A stretch of DNA of 64,000 bases from Pseudomonas laurylsulfatiphila (GTDB taxonomy: Bacteria; Pseudomonadota; Gammaproteobacteria; Pseudomonadales; Pseudomonadaceae). The notes under the pieces are model-generated. The model was not told the DNA's origin, made no database searches, and saw only the letters and a list, made by a program, of their open reading frames with translations. The DNA lies in contig NZ_NIRS01000001.1 in NCBI RefSeq assembly GCF_002934665.1, positions 310,001-374,000 of the forward strand, given 5' to 3'. Within the stretch, counting starts at the first letter, position 1, and each line of letters starts with the position of its first letter. Shown piece after piece: positions 52,469 through 63,503 of this stretch. A program made the position numbers and the translations under genes.

Positions 52469-53953
52469 TCACACCGCAGATTTCGCGACAGACGGGCTGG
52501 GCCGCATCACACTCAACCCGTAATAAATCACCCCGCCCAGGATCGAGCCGGTGAACCAGCCGTAGCTGTAGAACCAGCTGAACGCATCGCTGCCCAGGGA
52601 CGCCAGCGTCAACACCACCGGCACGCCGAAGGCCATGAAACCGCTCCAGTTCCACGCCGGATACACGTCATCGCGGTACAGGCCGGCAAGGTCCAGTTGC
52701 TGTTTCTTGATCAGGAAATAGTCCACCACCATGATCCCGGCGATCGGCCCGAGCAGGCTGGAATAGCCGAGCAACCAGTTGGAATAAACGGTTTCCAGGC
52801 TGAGATCCGAGACAATCAGGCCGAGCTTTTTCAGCAGCTCATGAGCCATCAACGCCAAGCCGACGAAGCCGGTCAGCAGCACGGCGTTGGTGCGGTTGAT
52901 CACCTTGGGGGCGATGTTCTGGAAGTCATTGGTCGGTGACACGATATTGGCCGCGGTATTGGTCGACAGCGTGGCGATGATGATCAGCGCCATGGCCAGC
53001 GCCACCCACACCGGGCTCTGGATATGGCCGATCAGGGTCACCGGATCGGAAACCGTCACGCCCACCAGCTTCACCGAGGCCGCGGTCATCACCACCCCCA
53101 GGGAAGCAAACAGGAACATGGTCAGCGGCAGGCCAATGATCTGCCCGACAATCTGGTCCTTCTGGCTTTTCGCGTAGCGGCTGAAGTCCGGAATGTTCAG
53201 TGACAGCGTGGCCCAGAAGCCGACCATCGCGGTCAGCCCGGCGGCGAAATAACTGGCCACCCCGGCGCCTTCGGGACGCTTGGCCGGAATCGCCAGCAAC
53301 TCGGTCATCGACACGTTCGGCATGGCCCAGACCAGCAGCCCTACGCCCACCAGTACCAACAGCGGTGCAGACAGGGTTTCCAGCCATTTGATCGACTCGG
53401 CGCCGCGTATCACCACCCAAAGGTTCAGCGCCCAGAACACCATGAAGCCGATGACCTCGCCGATGCCACCCAGGGATTTCCAACCCTCGAACACCGAGCC
53501 GAGGAACAGGTGAATCGCCAACCCGCCGAACATGGTCTGGATGCCGAACCAGCCGCACGCCACCAGCGCACGGATCAGGCACGGAATATTGGAACCGAGC
53601 ACGCCGAAAGACGAGCGCAGCAACACAGGAAAGGGAATGCCGTACTTGGTGCCGGGAAAGGCGTTCAGGGTCAGGGGAATCAGCAAGATGATGTTGGCAA
53701 ACAGAATCGCCAGCAGCGCTTCACCGACGGTCAGGCCGAAGTACGCGGTCAGCACGCCACCGAGGGTGTAGGTCGGCACGCAGATCGCCATGCCCACCCA
53801 CAGCGCGGTGATGTGCCATTTGTTCCAGGTGCGTTCGCGCACCTTGGTCGGTGCAATGTCATGGTTGTAACGGGGACTGTCGAGTACATCGCTGCCGGCT
53901 TCCAGCTCGAACAAGCCGTCGCGCTCGGTCACTTGCGATCTGATCTGTTGCAT
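52469..53953 (-). CDS. NCS1-family nucleobase/hydantoin permease
   Basis: The 494-residue transporter has twelve predicted helices. Its NCS1 signatures include NKWHITALWVGMAICVPTY near 44, GTKYGIPFPVLLRSSFGVLG near 100 and TNTAANIVSPTNDFQN near 330. It should import uracil, thymine, allantoin or hydantoins with Na+ or H+. The context of pyrimidine catabolic genes supports a pyrimidine or hydantoin. GGAG precedes the ATG. It diverges from hydA across a long control region. Confidence 0.88.
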   Translation of the reverse strand: MQQIRSQVTERDGLFELEAGSDVLDSPRYNHDIAPTKVRERTWNKWHITALWVGMAICVPTYTLGGVLTAYFGLTVGEALLAILFANIILLIPLTLNAFPGTKYGIPFPVLLRSSFGVLGSNIPCLIRALVACGWFGIQTMFGGLAIHLFLGSVFEGWKSLGGIGEVIGFMVFWALNLWVVIRGAESIKWLETLSAPLLVLVGVGLLVWAMPNVSMTELLAIPAKRPEGAGVASYFAAGLTAMVGFWATLSLNIPDFSRYAKSQKDQIVGQIIGLPLTMFLFASLGVVMTAASVKLVGVTVSDPVTLIGHIQSPVWVALAMALIIIATLSTNTAANIVSPTNDFQNIAPKVINRTNAVLLTGFVGLALMAHELLKKLGLIVSDLSLETVYSNWLLGYSSLLGPIAGIMVVDYFLIKKQQLDLAGLYRDDVYPAWNWSGFMAFGVPVVLTLASLGSDAFSWFYSYGWFTGSILGGVIYYGLSVMRPSPSVAKSAV

Positions 53954-55935
<1,982 letters not shown>

Positions 55936-55951
55936 AATCGAGGCCTTCGGC

Positions 55952-56018
55952 CTTCGCGAGCAGGCTCGCTCCCACATTTGAAATGCATTTCCCTGTGGGA
56001 GCGAGCCTGCTCGCGAAG
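55952..56018. repeat. REP-like inverted repeat inside the hydA-preT spacer
   Basis: The arms CTTCGCGAGCAGGCTCGC (from 55952) and its complement ending at 56018 enclose a 17-nt loop. Its place within an operon may lower expression of the downstream genes or stabilise the hydA message. Confidence 0.75.
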
Positions 56019-56084
56019 GGGCCAGACAACAAAAAACAATGCCCATTCAGAGGCAGCACCTCAAATAACCGTGAGGCCAACACC

Positions 56085-57452
56085 GTGATCAAGACCCTGG
56101 ACCACCTCCCGCATCCCATCGAGAATGCGGCCGCCCTCGCCGGCCATTTCACCGATCTGGCGCCGCCACTCAACGAGCGCCAGGCTCAGCTCGAAGCTTC
56201 TCGCTGCCTGTATTGCTACGACGCACCCTGCGTGAATGCCTGTCCGAGCGAAATCGACATTCCCTCGTTCATCCGCAACATCCAGCAGGACAACGTGCAA
56301 GGCGCCGCGCAGAAGATCCTCTCGGCCAACATCCTCGGCGGCAGTTGCGCCCGGGTGTGCCCGACGGAAATCCTTTGCCAGCAAGCCTGCGTGCGCAACA
56401 ACGTCCACGAATGTGCACCGGTCATGATCGGCCTGTTGCAGCGCTACGCCGTGGACAACGCCCACTTCAGCACACACCCGTTCCCGCGTGCTGCCGCCAC
56501 CGGCAAACGTATCGCCGTGGTGGGCGCCGGTCCGGCCGGTTTGTCCTGCGCCCACCGCAGCGCCATGCACGGGCATGACGTGGTGATTTTCGAGGCGCGG
56601 GAAAAGGCTGGCGGCCTCAATGAATACGGGATCGCCAAATACAAGCTGGTGGACGACTACGCGCAACGGGAGCTTGAGTTCCTGCTGGAAATCGGCGGAA
56701 TCGAAATCCGCCACGGGCAAAAACTCGGGGACAACCTGACCCTCAGCGACCTGCATCAACAGTTCGATGCGGTGTTCCTCGGCCTCGGGCTCAACGCCAG
56801 CAAACAACTGGGCCTGGCCCACGAAGACGCGCCCGGCCTGCTCGCCGCCACCGACTACATCCGTGAACTGCGCCAGGCCGATGACCTGAGCCAGTTGCCC
56901 CTGGCCGACCATTGCATCGTCCTCGGCGCGGGCAACACTGCCATCGACATGGCGGTGCAAATGGCCCGTCTCGGCGCCCGTGACGTGAACCTGGTGTACC
57001 GGCGCGGCGCCGAAGACATGGGCGCCACTCATCACGAACAGGAGATTGCCAAAGCCAATCAGGTGCGACTGATGACCTGGGCGCAACCTGAAGAAGTGCT
57101 GCTCGATGACCACGGCCGGGTGCGCGGCATGCGTTTCGCCCGCACCCATCTGGTCGAAGGTCGCCTGCAAACCACTGGTGAAACCTTCGAACTGGCCGCC
57201 GACGCGATCTTCAAGGCCATCGGCCAGGCCTTCGACAGCGACGCCCTCGCCGATCCGCTGGCGCGCGAACTCAAGCGCCAGGGCGAGCGCATCGCCGTCG
57301 ATGAACAGCTGCGCACCAGCATCCCCGGCGTGTATGCCGGCGGCGACTGCACCAGCCTCGATCAAGACCTCACCGTGCAAGCGGTGCAACACGGCAAGCG
57401 CGCCGCCGAGGCGATCAACACTCAACTGATGCTCAACGTGGAGGCTGCGTAA
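56085..57452 (+). CDS. preT: NAD(P)-dependent dihydropyrimidine dehydrogenase subunit PreT
   Basis: The 455-residue flavin and iron-sulfur subunit takes electrons from NAD(P)H and passes them to PreA. The N-terminal Cys-rich part binds 4Fe-4S clusters (CLYCYDAPCVNACP near 40; CARVCPTEILCQQAC near 85). An FAD site, RIAVVGAGPAGLSCAHR, lies near 140, and an NAD site, LGAGNTAIDMAVQMARLGA, near 282. I start at GTG 56085 (GTGAGG upstream), since the frame before it lies in the REP repeat. It is often annotated as glutamate synthase small subunit, from which it is distinguished by its PreA neighbour. Confidence 0.92.
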   Translation: MIKTLDHLPHPIENAAALAGHFTDLAPPLNERQAQLEASRCLYCYDAPCVNACPSEIDIPSFIRNIQQDNVQGAAQKILSANILGGSCARVCPTEILCQQACVRNNVHECAPVMIGLLQRYAVDNAHFSTHPFPRAAATGKRIAVVGAGPAGLSCAHRSAMHGHDVVIFEAREKAGGLNEYGIAKYKLVDDYAQRELEFLLEIGGIEIRHGQKLGDNLTLSDLHQQFDAVFLGLGLNASKQLGLAHEDAPGLLAATDYIRELRQADDLSQLPLADHCIVLGAGNTAIDMAVQMARLGARDVNLVYRRGAEDMGATHHEQEIAKANQVRLMTWAQPEEVLLDDHGRVRGMRFARTHLVEGRLQTTGETFELAADAIFKAIGQAFDSDALADPLARELKRQGERIAVDEQLRTSIPGVYAGGDCTSLDQDLTVQAVQHGKRAAEAINTQLMLNVEAA

Positions 57453-58727
57453 ATGGCCGATCTGTCGATTGTCTTCGCCGGCATCAAGGCACCCAATCCG
57501 TTCTGGCTGGCCTCCGCGCCACCCACCGACAAAGCCTATAACGTGGTCCGCGCCTTCGAGGCCGGCTGGGGCGGCGTGGTCTGGAAAACCCTGGGGGAAG
57601 ATCCGGCGGCGGTGAACGTATCCTCGCGCTACTCGGCGCACTTCGGGGCGAACAGGGAGGTGCTTGGTTTTAACAACATCGAGCTGATCACCGACCGCTC
57701 GCTGGAGATCAACCTGCGGGAAATCACCCAGGTCAAAAAGGACTGGCCGGACCGCGCACTGATCGTGTCCTTGATGGTGCCCTGCGTCGAGGAATCCTGG
57801 AAACACATCCTGCCGCTGGTGGAAGCCACTGGTGCCGACGGCATCGAACTGAACTTCGGTTGCCCCCACGGCATGCCGGAACGCGGCATGGGCGCCGCGG
57901 TCGGCCAGGTGCCGGAATACGTGGAACAGGTCACCCGCTGGTGCAAGACCTATTGCTCGCTGCCGGTGATCGTCAAGCTCACGCCGAACATCACCGACAT
58001 CCGTGTTGCCGCCCGCGCGGCCCACCGTGGCGGTGCCGATGCGGTGTCGCTGATCAACACCATCAACTCGATCACCAGCGTCAACCTCGAGCGCATGGTC
58101 GCCAACCCCATGGTCGGCAGCCAGAGCACCCACGGCGGTTACTGTGGCTCGGCCGTCAAGCCGATTGCCTTGAACATGGTCGCCGAAATCGCCCGTGACC
58201 CGCAGACCCAAGGCCTGCCGATCAGCGGCATCGGCGGCATCGGCAACTGGCGCGACGCCGCGGAATTCATCGCGTTGGGCAGCGGCGCGGTGCAGGTGTG
58301 CACGGCGGCGATGCTGCATGGCTTCCGGATTGTCGAAGAGATGAAGGACGGCTTGTCACGCTGGATGGACAGTCAGGGCTACGCCAGCGTCGCGGAATTT
58401 TCCGGGCGCGCAGTGGGCAACACCACGGACTGGAAGTACCTGGACATCAACTACCAGGTGATCGCGAAAATCGATCAGGAAGCGTGCATCGGCTGTGGTC
58501 GTTGCCACATTGCCTGTGAGGACACCTCGCACCAGGCCGTGGCCAGCCTCAAGCAAGCGGATGGGACGCACAAGTACCAGGTGATCGATGAGGAGTGCGT
58601 GGGCTGCAACCTGTGCCAGATCACCTGCCCGGTGCAGGACTGTATCGAGATGGTGCCGGTGGAGACTGGCAAGCCGTTCCTGGACTGGAATCATGATCCG
58701 AGGAATCCGTATCACGTCAGTGTCTGA
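57453..58727 (+). CDS. preA: NAD-dependent dihydropyrimidine dehydrogenase subunit PreA
   Basis: The 424-residue catalytic subunit reduces uracil or thymine. It has an FMN TIM barrel resembling dihydroorotate dehydrogenase (LSIVFAGIKAPNPFWLASAPPTDK at the start; ELNFGCPHGMPERGMGA near 130). A C-terminal pair of 4Fe-4S motifs follows (ACIGCGRCHIACED near 346; ECVGCNLCQITCPV near 382). It starts directly after preT with GGAGG in the preT coding end. With hydA and the divergent amidohydrolase the pathway to beta-alanine is complete. Confidence 0.95.
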   Translation: MADLSIVFAGIKAPNPFWLASAPPTDKAYNVVRAFEAGWGGVVWKTLGEDPAAVNVSSRYSAHFGANREVLGFNNIELITDRSLEINLREITQVKKDWPDRALIVSLMVPCVEESWKHILPLVEATGADGIELNFGCPHGMPERGMGAAVGQVPEYVEQVTRWCKTYCSLPVIVKLTPNITDIRVAARAAHRGGADAVSLINTINSITSVNLERMVANPMVGSQSTHGGYCGSAVKPIALNMVAEIARDPQTQGLPISGIGGIGNWRDAAEFIALGSGAVQVCTAAMLHGFRIVEEMKDGLSRWMDSQGYASVAEFSGRAVGNTTDWKYLDINYQVIAKIDQEACIGCGRCHIACEDTSHQAVASLKQADGTHKYQVIDEECVGCNLCQITCPVQDCIEMVPVETGKPFLDWNHDPRNPYHVSV

Positions 58728-58751
58728 ATTCAGGGGTGTCTGAACTGATGC

Positions 58752-58817
58752 CATCGCTGGCAAGCCAGCTCCTACAGGGATAGCGATAAACCTGTAGGAG
58801 CTGGCTTGCCAACGATG
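58752..58817. repeat. REP-like inverted repeat, GGCTTGCC family
   Basis: CATCGCTGGCAAGCCAGC (from 58752) pairs with the segment ending at 58817, with one mismatch, around 12 nt. It lies between convergent preA and the TetR gene and is likely a shared terminator. Confidence 0.78.
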
Positions 58818-58841
58818 GGTCCCGAACAACCACCAAAAACC

Positions 58842-59462
58842 TCAAGGCTCCAACCCGATCCCCCGCAAAATCACACTGGTCACCGTCTGCACTGCCTTTT
58901 CAAATTGCATGTCCGACAGCGGTTGGTGATCGTTGAGAATATTCACCTGGTGATCGAAGTCGGCATAGTGCTGGGTCGAGGCCCAGATCATGTACAGCAG
59001 GCTCGACGGCTCCACCGGCAGGATGCGTTTGTCGTCCACCCACTGGCGGATTTTCGCTTCCTTCATCTTGGCCCAGTCGTACAGGCTCGCATCCAGCGCT
59101 GCCCCGAGGGTCGGCGCGCCGTGGATGATTTCGTTGGCCCAGACTTTCGAACCATGAGGCCGGCTGCGGGAATGGTTCATCTTGGCGCGGATGTAACTGC
59201 TGAGCACCACGCGCGGGTCGTCGAACATCTCGAAGCACAGCGCGTCCTGCTTCCAGACTTCCAGCAAATCGAACAGCACCGCGCTGTACAGTTCGGTCTT
59301 GGTGCTGAAGTAGTAATGCAGGTTGGAACGCGGCAGTTGCACTTCAGCGGCGATGTCGGCCATGGCCGTGCTGCCGAAGCCCTTTTCAGCGAAGACCTTT
59401 TCCGCGCCGAGCAGGATTTTTTCGACGTTACTGCGACGAATCTCGATCTTGTGATTGCCCAT
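58842..59462 (-). CDS. TetR-family regulator (RutR-like)
   Basis: The 206-residue repressor has an N-terminal helix-turn-helix (NVEKILLGAEKVFAEKGFGSTAMADIAAEVQLPRSNLHYYFSTKTELY). The C-terminal domain is of the RutR/YcdC type (LLYMIWASTQHYADFDHQVN). RutR relatives bind uracil or thymine and control pyrimidine use, so the hydA-preTA cluster beside it is the probable target. I use ATG 59462 with GGGGA upstream. The TTG at 59477 is a weaker option. Confidence 0.85.
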   Translation of the reverse strand: MGNHKIEIRRSNVEKILLGAEKVFAEKGFGSTAMADIAAEVQLPRSNLHYYFSTKTELYSAVLFDLLEVWKQDALCFEMFDDPRVVLSSYIRAKMNHSRSRPHGSKVWANEIIHGAPTLGAALDASLYDWAKMKEAKIRQWVDDKRILPVEPSSLLYMIWASTQHYADFDHQVNILNDHQPLSDMQFEKAVQTVTSVILRGIGLEP

Positions 59463-59597
59463 GCGGGTCCCCGACAACAGCGTTGAGCAAGACTAGCATC
59501 CGCTCTGGACTGCGGCGACAGGGGAAAACGAATCTTCGTACAGCCGCTGTCGGAAAGCTAAACTCTGCGCACTTGGAAACTGCCTGAGGTACTCACG

Positions 59598-59963
59598 ATG
59601 CTGCTCAAGAAAACCCTGACCGTCGCTGCCCTGCTCGGCTCGCTGCTCGCCGCTTCTTCGGTGTTGGCCCACGCCCACCTGAAAAGCCAGACACCGGCCG
59701 CCGACAGCACCGTGACCGCGCCCACGCAATTGCGCCTGGAGTTCTCCGAGGGTGTCGAGGCCAGTTTCACCAAAGTCACCCTGACCCGGGATGGCGCACC
59801 GGTGGCGGTGAAAGCGTTGACCACCGAAGGCAACGACAAGAAGACCCTGGTCGTCACCCCCGCCGCGCCACTGACCGCCGGTACCTACAAGGTCGAATGG
59901 CACGCGGTATCGGTCGACACCCACAAAAGCGAAGGTGCCTACGCCTTCAAGGTTGGCCAGTAA
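59598..59963 (+). CDS. copC: Periplasmic copper-binding protein CopC
   Basis: The 121-residue protein has a signal peptide (LLKKTLTVAALLGSLLAASSVLA). The mature N-terminal HAHL gives the Cu(II) site together with the later VDTHKSEGAY (Asp and His). The Met-rich Cu(I) loop of classical PcoC is absent, so it is the common Cu(II)-only form. GAGG precedes the ATG. It is coupled to copD 3 bp downstream. Confidence 0.92.
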   Translation: MLLKKTLTVAALLGSLLAASSVLAHAHLKSQTPAADSTVTAPTQLRLEFSEGVEASFTKVTLTRDGAPVAVKALTTEGNDKKTLVVTPAAPLTAGTYKVEWHAVSVDTHKSEGAYAFKVGQ

Positions 59964-59966
59964 CTC

Positions 59967-60824
59967 ATGGCGAGTGCGCTGGTGCTGTGTCGCTTCCTGC
60001 ATTTCATCGTGGTGCTGATGCTGTTCGGGGCCTGGCTGTTCAGGCCCTTGCTATCCAGTGACGAAAGCGCACTGGATCAGCGCCTGGCACGCACCTGCCG
60101 TTGGCTGGCCGTGGTGGCGCTGGCCAGCGGGGTCTGCTGGTTGTTGCTGATTACCGCGAGCATGGCCGGGGCCTGGGACGCGGCCTTTGATCCGTCGACC
60201 CTGTACCTGGTGCTGGGCAATACCTTTTTCGGCCAGGTCTGGCGCTGGCATTTGCTGATTAACCTCGCGCTGGTGGCGTTGCTGCTGACACCCTTGCGCG
60301 CAAGCCTTGCACTGCGCCTGAGCCTCAGCGGCCTGCTGCTGGCCACCCTGGCCCCGGTCGGCCACGGCGCCATGCTCGATGGCAGCGCAGGCCAGTTGCT
60401 GATCCTCAATCAACTGATCCACTTGTTCTGCGTGGGTGCCTGGCTCGGCGGCCTGTTGTTGCTGATGATGATTCTGCGACAGCCTGCGGGGCATTCGATC
60501 CGCGTGATGTTGCAGCGTTTCAGCGGCGTTGGTTACGGCCTGGTCGCGGGGCTGCTGATCACCGGGCTGATCAATGTAAGGGTGCTCACCGGGGCATTCT
60601 GGCCGACGCCGCTGTTCAGCGGGTTTGCCTTGATCCTGTTGATCAAGGCTACGTTGGTGGCGACGATGCTGGGCCTGGCATTGTTCAATCGCTTGCGGAT
60701 CAATGATTGCGAGCAGCGCCTGCAAGCATTGCGCACCAGCGTGATGCTGGAGTGGATGCTGGGGCTTGGTGCAGTGGCGGCGGTTTCTTTACTCGGCACC
60801 CTGCCCCCCATGATTTCCAGCTGA
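59967..60824 (+). CDS. copD: Inner-membrane copper protein CopD
   Basis: The 285-residue protein has eight predicted helices and the CopD domain (FLHFIVVLMLFGAWLF near 8; LIHLFCVGAWLGGLLLLMMIL near 150). It works with CopC in copper uptake or resistance. The start follows copC by 3 bp without a separate promoter. No copAB or regulator gene is adjacent. Confidence 0.9.
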   Translation: MASALVLCRFLHFIVVLMLFGAWLFRPLLSSDESALDQRLARTCRWLAVVALASGVCWLLLITASMAGAWDAAFDPSTLYLVLGNTFFGQVWRWHLLINLALVALLLTPLRASLALRLSLSGLLLATLAPVGHGAMLDGSAGQLLILNQLIHLFCVGAWLGGLLLLMMILRQPAGHSIRVMLQRFSGVGYGLVAGLLITGLINVRVLTGAFWPTPLFSGFALILLIKATLVATMLGLALFNRLRINDCEQRLQALRTSVMLEWMLGLGAVAAVSLLGTLPPMISS

Positions 60825-60835
60825 CAATCCATTCC

Positions 60836-60929
60836 CCTGTGGGAGCGAGCTTGCTCGCGATGACGGACTGTCAGTCAACATTTCTGTTGAATGTTAGGCC
60901 GCTATCGCGAGCAAGCTCGCTCCCACAGG
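60836..60929. repeat. REP-like inverted repeat after copD
   Basis: CCTGTGGGAGCGAGCTTGC (from 60836) and its complement ending at 60929 are 26-nt arms around 42 nt. It lies between copD and the porin gene on the same strand. Confidence 0.78.
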
Positions 60930-61017
60930 TTTCTCGGATATCCCATAGTCTGCACCAAGTCATCGTATAACTTCCGATTGACAACCCAGAGAAATCCCGC
61001 AAATATCGCCCCCAATG

Positions 61018-61038
61018 TTGTACGACGACGTATGACAA
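61018..61038 (+). promoter_or_regulatory. Candidate GntR-type operator before the porin gene
   Basis: TTGTACGACGACGTATGACAA, bounded by TTGT and ACAA. Its reverse complement shares GTCATACG and TACAA with the site before udh at 62570-62590. Confidence 0.5.
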
Positions 61039-61069
61039 CAATAAAAACAAGAAACAAGGGAGCGTCACC

Positions 61070-62365
61070 GTGAGCAAGCTCGTCCGCATTTCGTCCGCCC
61101 GTTCTTCGCGTTTAAACCTTTCTCGTCGTCATACCCTGAGCCTGATCGGCTGCAGCGGGCTGGCCCTCGCCTTGCCCATCACCTGCCAGGCCGAAGGCTT
61201 CACCGACGACGCCAAGGCCACGCTGAACCTGCGCAACGCCTACTTCAACCGCAATTACATCAACCCGGCCTACCCCCAGGGCAAGGCTGAGGAGTGGACG
61301 CAAAACTTCATCCTTGATGCCAGGTCCGGGTTCACCCAGGGCACCGTGGGTTTCGGTGTCGATGTACTGGGCCTGTACTCGCAGAAGCTCGATGGCGGCA
61401 AGGGCACTGGCGGCACGCAACTGTTGCCGATCCACGACGACGGCCGCCCCGCCGACAATTTCGGCCGCCTGGGCGTGGCGCTCAAAGGCAAGATTTCGAA
61501 AACCGAATTGAAGGTCGGCGAATGGATGCCGGTGCTGCCGATCCTGCGTTCCGACGATGGCCGCTCACTGCCGCAGACGTTCCAGGGCGCCCAGGTGACG
61601 TCCACCGAAATCAGCGGCCTGACGCTGTACGGCGGTCAATTCCAGAAAAACAGCCCGCGCAATGACGCGAGCATGGAAGACATGTTCATGAACGGAAAAA
61701 CGGCGTTCACCTCCGACCGTTTCAACTTCGGCGGCGGTGAATACGCGTTCAATGAAAAACGCACGCAGGTCGGCGTCTGGTACTCGGAACTCAGCGACAT
61801 TTACCAGCAGCAATACTTCAACCTGACCCACAGCCAGCCCGTCGGCGACTGGACCCTGGGCGCCAACCTGGGCTACTTCATCGGCAAGGAAGACGGCAGC
61901 GCCAAGGCCGGTGACCTCGACAACAAGACCGCGTTTGCCCTGCTCTCGGCCAAATATGGCGGCAGCACCTTCTATGTCGGCCTGCAAAAACTCACCGGCG
62001 ACGACGTGTGGATGCGGGTCAACGGCACCAGCGGCGGCACCCTGGCCAACGACAGCTACAACTCCAGCTATGACAACGCCCGGGAGAAATCCTGGCAGGT
62101 GCGCCACGACTACAACTTCGTCGCCCTCGGCATTCCCGGCCTGACCCTGATGAACCGCTACATCAGTGGTGACAACGTGCACACCGGCGCGATCACCGAC
62201 GGCAAGGAATGGGGCCGCGAATCCGAACTGGCCTACACGGTGCAGAGCGGTGCCCTGAAAAACCTCAACGTGAAATGGCGTAACGCGAGTATCCGCAAGA
62301 GTTTCAGCACCAACGAATTCGATGAAAACCGCATTTTCATCAGCTACCCGATTTCGTTGTTGTAA
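61070..62365 (+). CDS. OprD-family outer-membrane porin
   Basis: The 431-residue porin has a signal peptide (HTLSLIGCSGLALALPITCQA, cut near residue 41). OprD features include FTDDAKATLNLRNAYFNRNY at the mature end and LKVGEWMPVLPILRSDDGRSLPQTFQGAQV near 142. The barrel ends with IFISYPISLL. Family members pass specific small acids. Next to udh it probably admits uronates or aldarates. The start is GTG 61070 after GGGAG. Confidence 0.9.
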   Translation: MSKLVRISSARSSRLNLSRRHTLSLIGCSGLALALPITCQAEGFTDDAKATLNLRNAYFNRNYINPAYPQGKAEEWTQNFILDARSGFTQGTVGFGVDVLGLYSQKLDGGKGTGGTQLLPIHDDGRPADNFGRLGVALKGKISKTELKVGEWMPVLPILRSDDGRSLPQTFQGAQVTSTEISGLTLYGGQFQKNSPRNDASMEDMFMNGKTAFTSDRFNFGGGEYAFNEKRTQVGVWYSELSDIYQQQYFNLTHSQPVGDWTLGANLGYFIGKEDGSAKAGDLDNKTAFALLSAKYGGSTFYVGLQKLTGDDVWMRVNGTSGGTLANDSYNSSYDNAREKSWQVRHDYNFVALGIPGLTLMNRYISGDNVHTGAITDGKEWGRESELAYTVQSGALKNLNVKWRNASIRKSFSTNEFDENRIFISYPISLL

Positions 62366-62388
62366 ATCGTACGCATCAACACCAGCCC

Positions 62389-62490
62389 CTGTAGGAGCGA
62401 GCTTGCTCGCGATGAACCCGAGAACGCCACGGGGTATCAGGTTTCCAGCGTTATCGTTGACGACCATCGCGAGCAAGCTCGCTCCTACAG
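62389..62490. repeat. REP-like inverted repeat, hybrid type
   Basis: The arms CTGTAGGAGCGAGCTTGCTC (from 62389) and its complement ending at 62490 surround a centre containing GCGTTATCGTTGACGACCATCGC, which is shared with the 123-bp tandem units. Confidence 0.78.
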
Positions 62491-62569
62491 GACAGAACAG
62501 GACGACCCTCCGTCAATTTCCACCCATGCCGCGTTGACAACAGCCGGAAAGCCTAACGATACTTCACCC

Positions 62570-62590
62570 AAGTCATACGACAACCTACAA
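62570..62590 (+). promoter_or_regulatory. Candidate GntR-type operator before udh
   Basis: AAGTCATACGACAACCTACAA agrees at 14 of 21 positions with the reverse complement of the site at 61018-61038. It lies about 40 bp before the udh start. Confidence 0.45.
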
Positions 62591-62626
62591 CAAATCAATA
62601 ACAACAACCGCGCACCCAGGATTCCC

Positions 62627-63451
62627 ATGACGACCACAGCAACCGCCCGCCCCCCTTTCAACCGCCTGCTGCTGACCGGCGCCGCCGGTGGCCTCGGCAA
62701 AGTCCTGCGCGAAAGCCTGCGCCCTTACGCCAATGTCATTCGCCTGTCGGACATCGCCGACATCGCGCCCGCCATCGATGATCGCGAAGAAGTGATGCCG
62801 TGCGACCTCGCCGACAAGCAAGCGGTACATCAACTGGTCGAAGGCGTGGACGCGATCCTGCACTTCGGCGGCGTGTCGACCGAGCACTCGTTCGAAGAGA
62901 TCCTCGGCGCCAACATCTGCGGCGTGTTCCACATCTACGAAGCCGCGCGCCGCCACGGGGTGAAGCGGGTGATCTTCGCCAGTTCCAACCATGTGATCGG
63001 CTTCTACCGGCAGGACGAAGTCATCGACGCCCACTCCCCTCGCCGCCCCGACAGCTACTACGGCCTGTCCAAGTCCTACGGCGAAGACATGGCCACGTTC
63101 TACTTCGACCGCTATGGCATCGAGACCGTCAGCGTGCGCATCGGCTCCTCGTTCCCCGAGCCGCACAACCGGCGGATGATGAGCACCTGGCTGAGTTTCG
63201 GCGACCTGACGCAACTGCTCGAACGCGCCTTGTACACCCCGAACGTCGGCCACACCGTGGTCTACGGCGTGTCCGACAACAAGGACGTCTGGTGGGACAA
63301 CCGCTACGCTACGGCCCTGGGTTTTGTCGCGCAGGACAGCTCCGAACAGTTCCGCGAAAAAATCGAAGCCCAGCCGATGCCTGCCGCCGATGACCCGGCG
63401 CGGCTGTACCAGGGCGGCGCCTTTTGCGTAGCCGGCCCGTTCGGTGACTGA
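62627..63451 (+). CDS. udh: Uronate dehydrogenase
   Basis: The 274-residue SDR-type enzyme oxidises galacturonate or glucuronate to the aldaro-lactone. The Rossmann motif RLLLTGAAGGLGKVLRE starts near residue 13. The active site includes IFASSNHVIGFY near 112 and YYGLSKSYGE near 136 (Tyr and Lys). The strongly conserved RIGSSFPEPHNRRMMSTWLS is present. AGGA precedes ATG 62627. A lactonase-like gene follows, matching the next step. Confidence 0.93.
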   Translation: MTTTATARPPFNRLLLTGAAGGLGKVLRESLRPYANVIRLSDIADIAPAIDDREEVMPCDLADKQAVHQLVEGVDAILHFGGVSTEHSFEEILGANICGVFHIYEAARRHGVKRVIFASSNHVIGFYRQDEVIDAHSPRRPDSYYGLSKSYGEDMATFYFDRYGIETVSVRIGSSFPEPHNRRMMSTWLSFGDLTQLLERALYTPNVGHTVVYGVSDNKDVWWDNRYATALGFVAQDSSEQFREKIEAQPMPAADDPARLYQGGAFCVAGPFGD

Positions 63452-63503
63452 ACCTTCGCGCCCCACTTGATCCCCACAACAAAAGCCAAGGGAATGAGTT
63501 GCC

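Noticed and set aside
56061..58319. 752-codon open frame antisense to preT and preA
   Set aside because: It spans two clear genes whose motifs and spacing are unambiguous. The antisense product shows only low-complexity composition.
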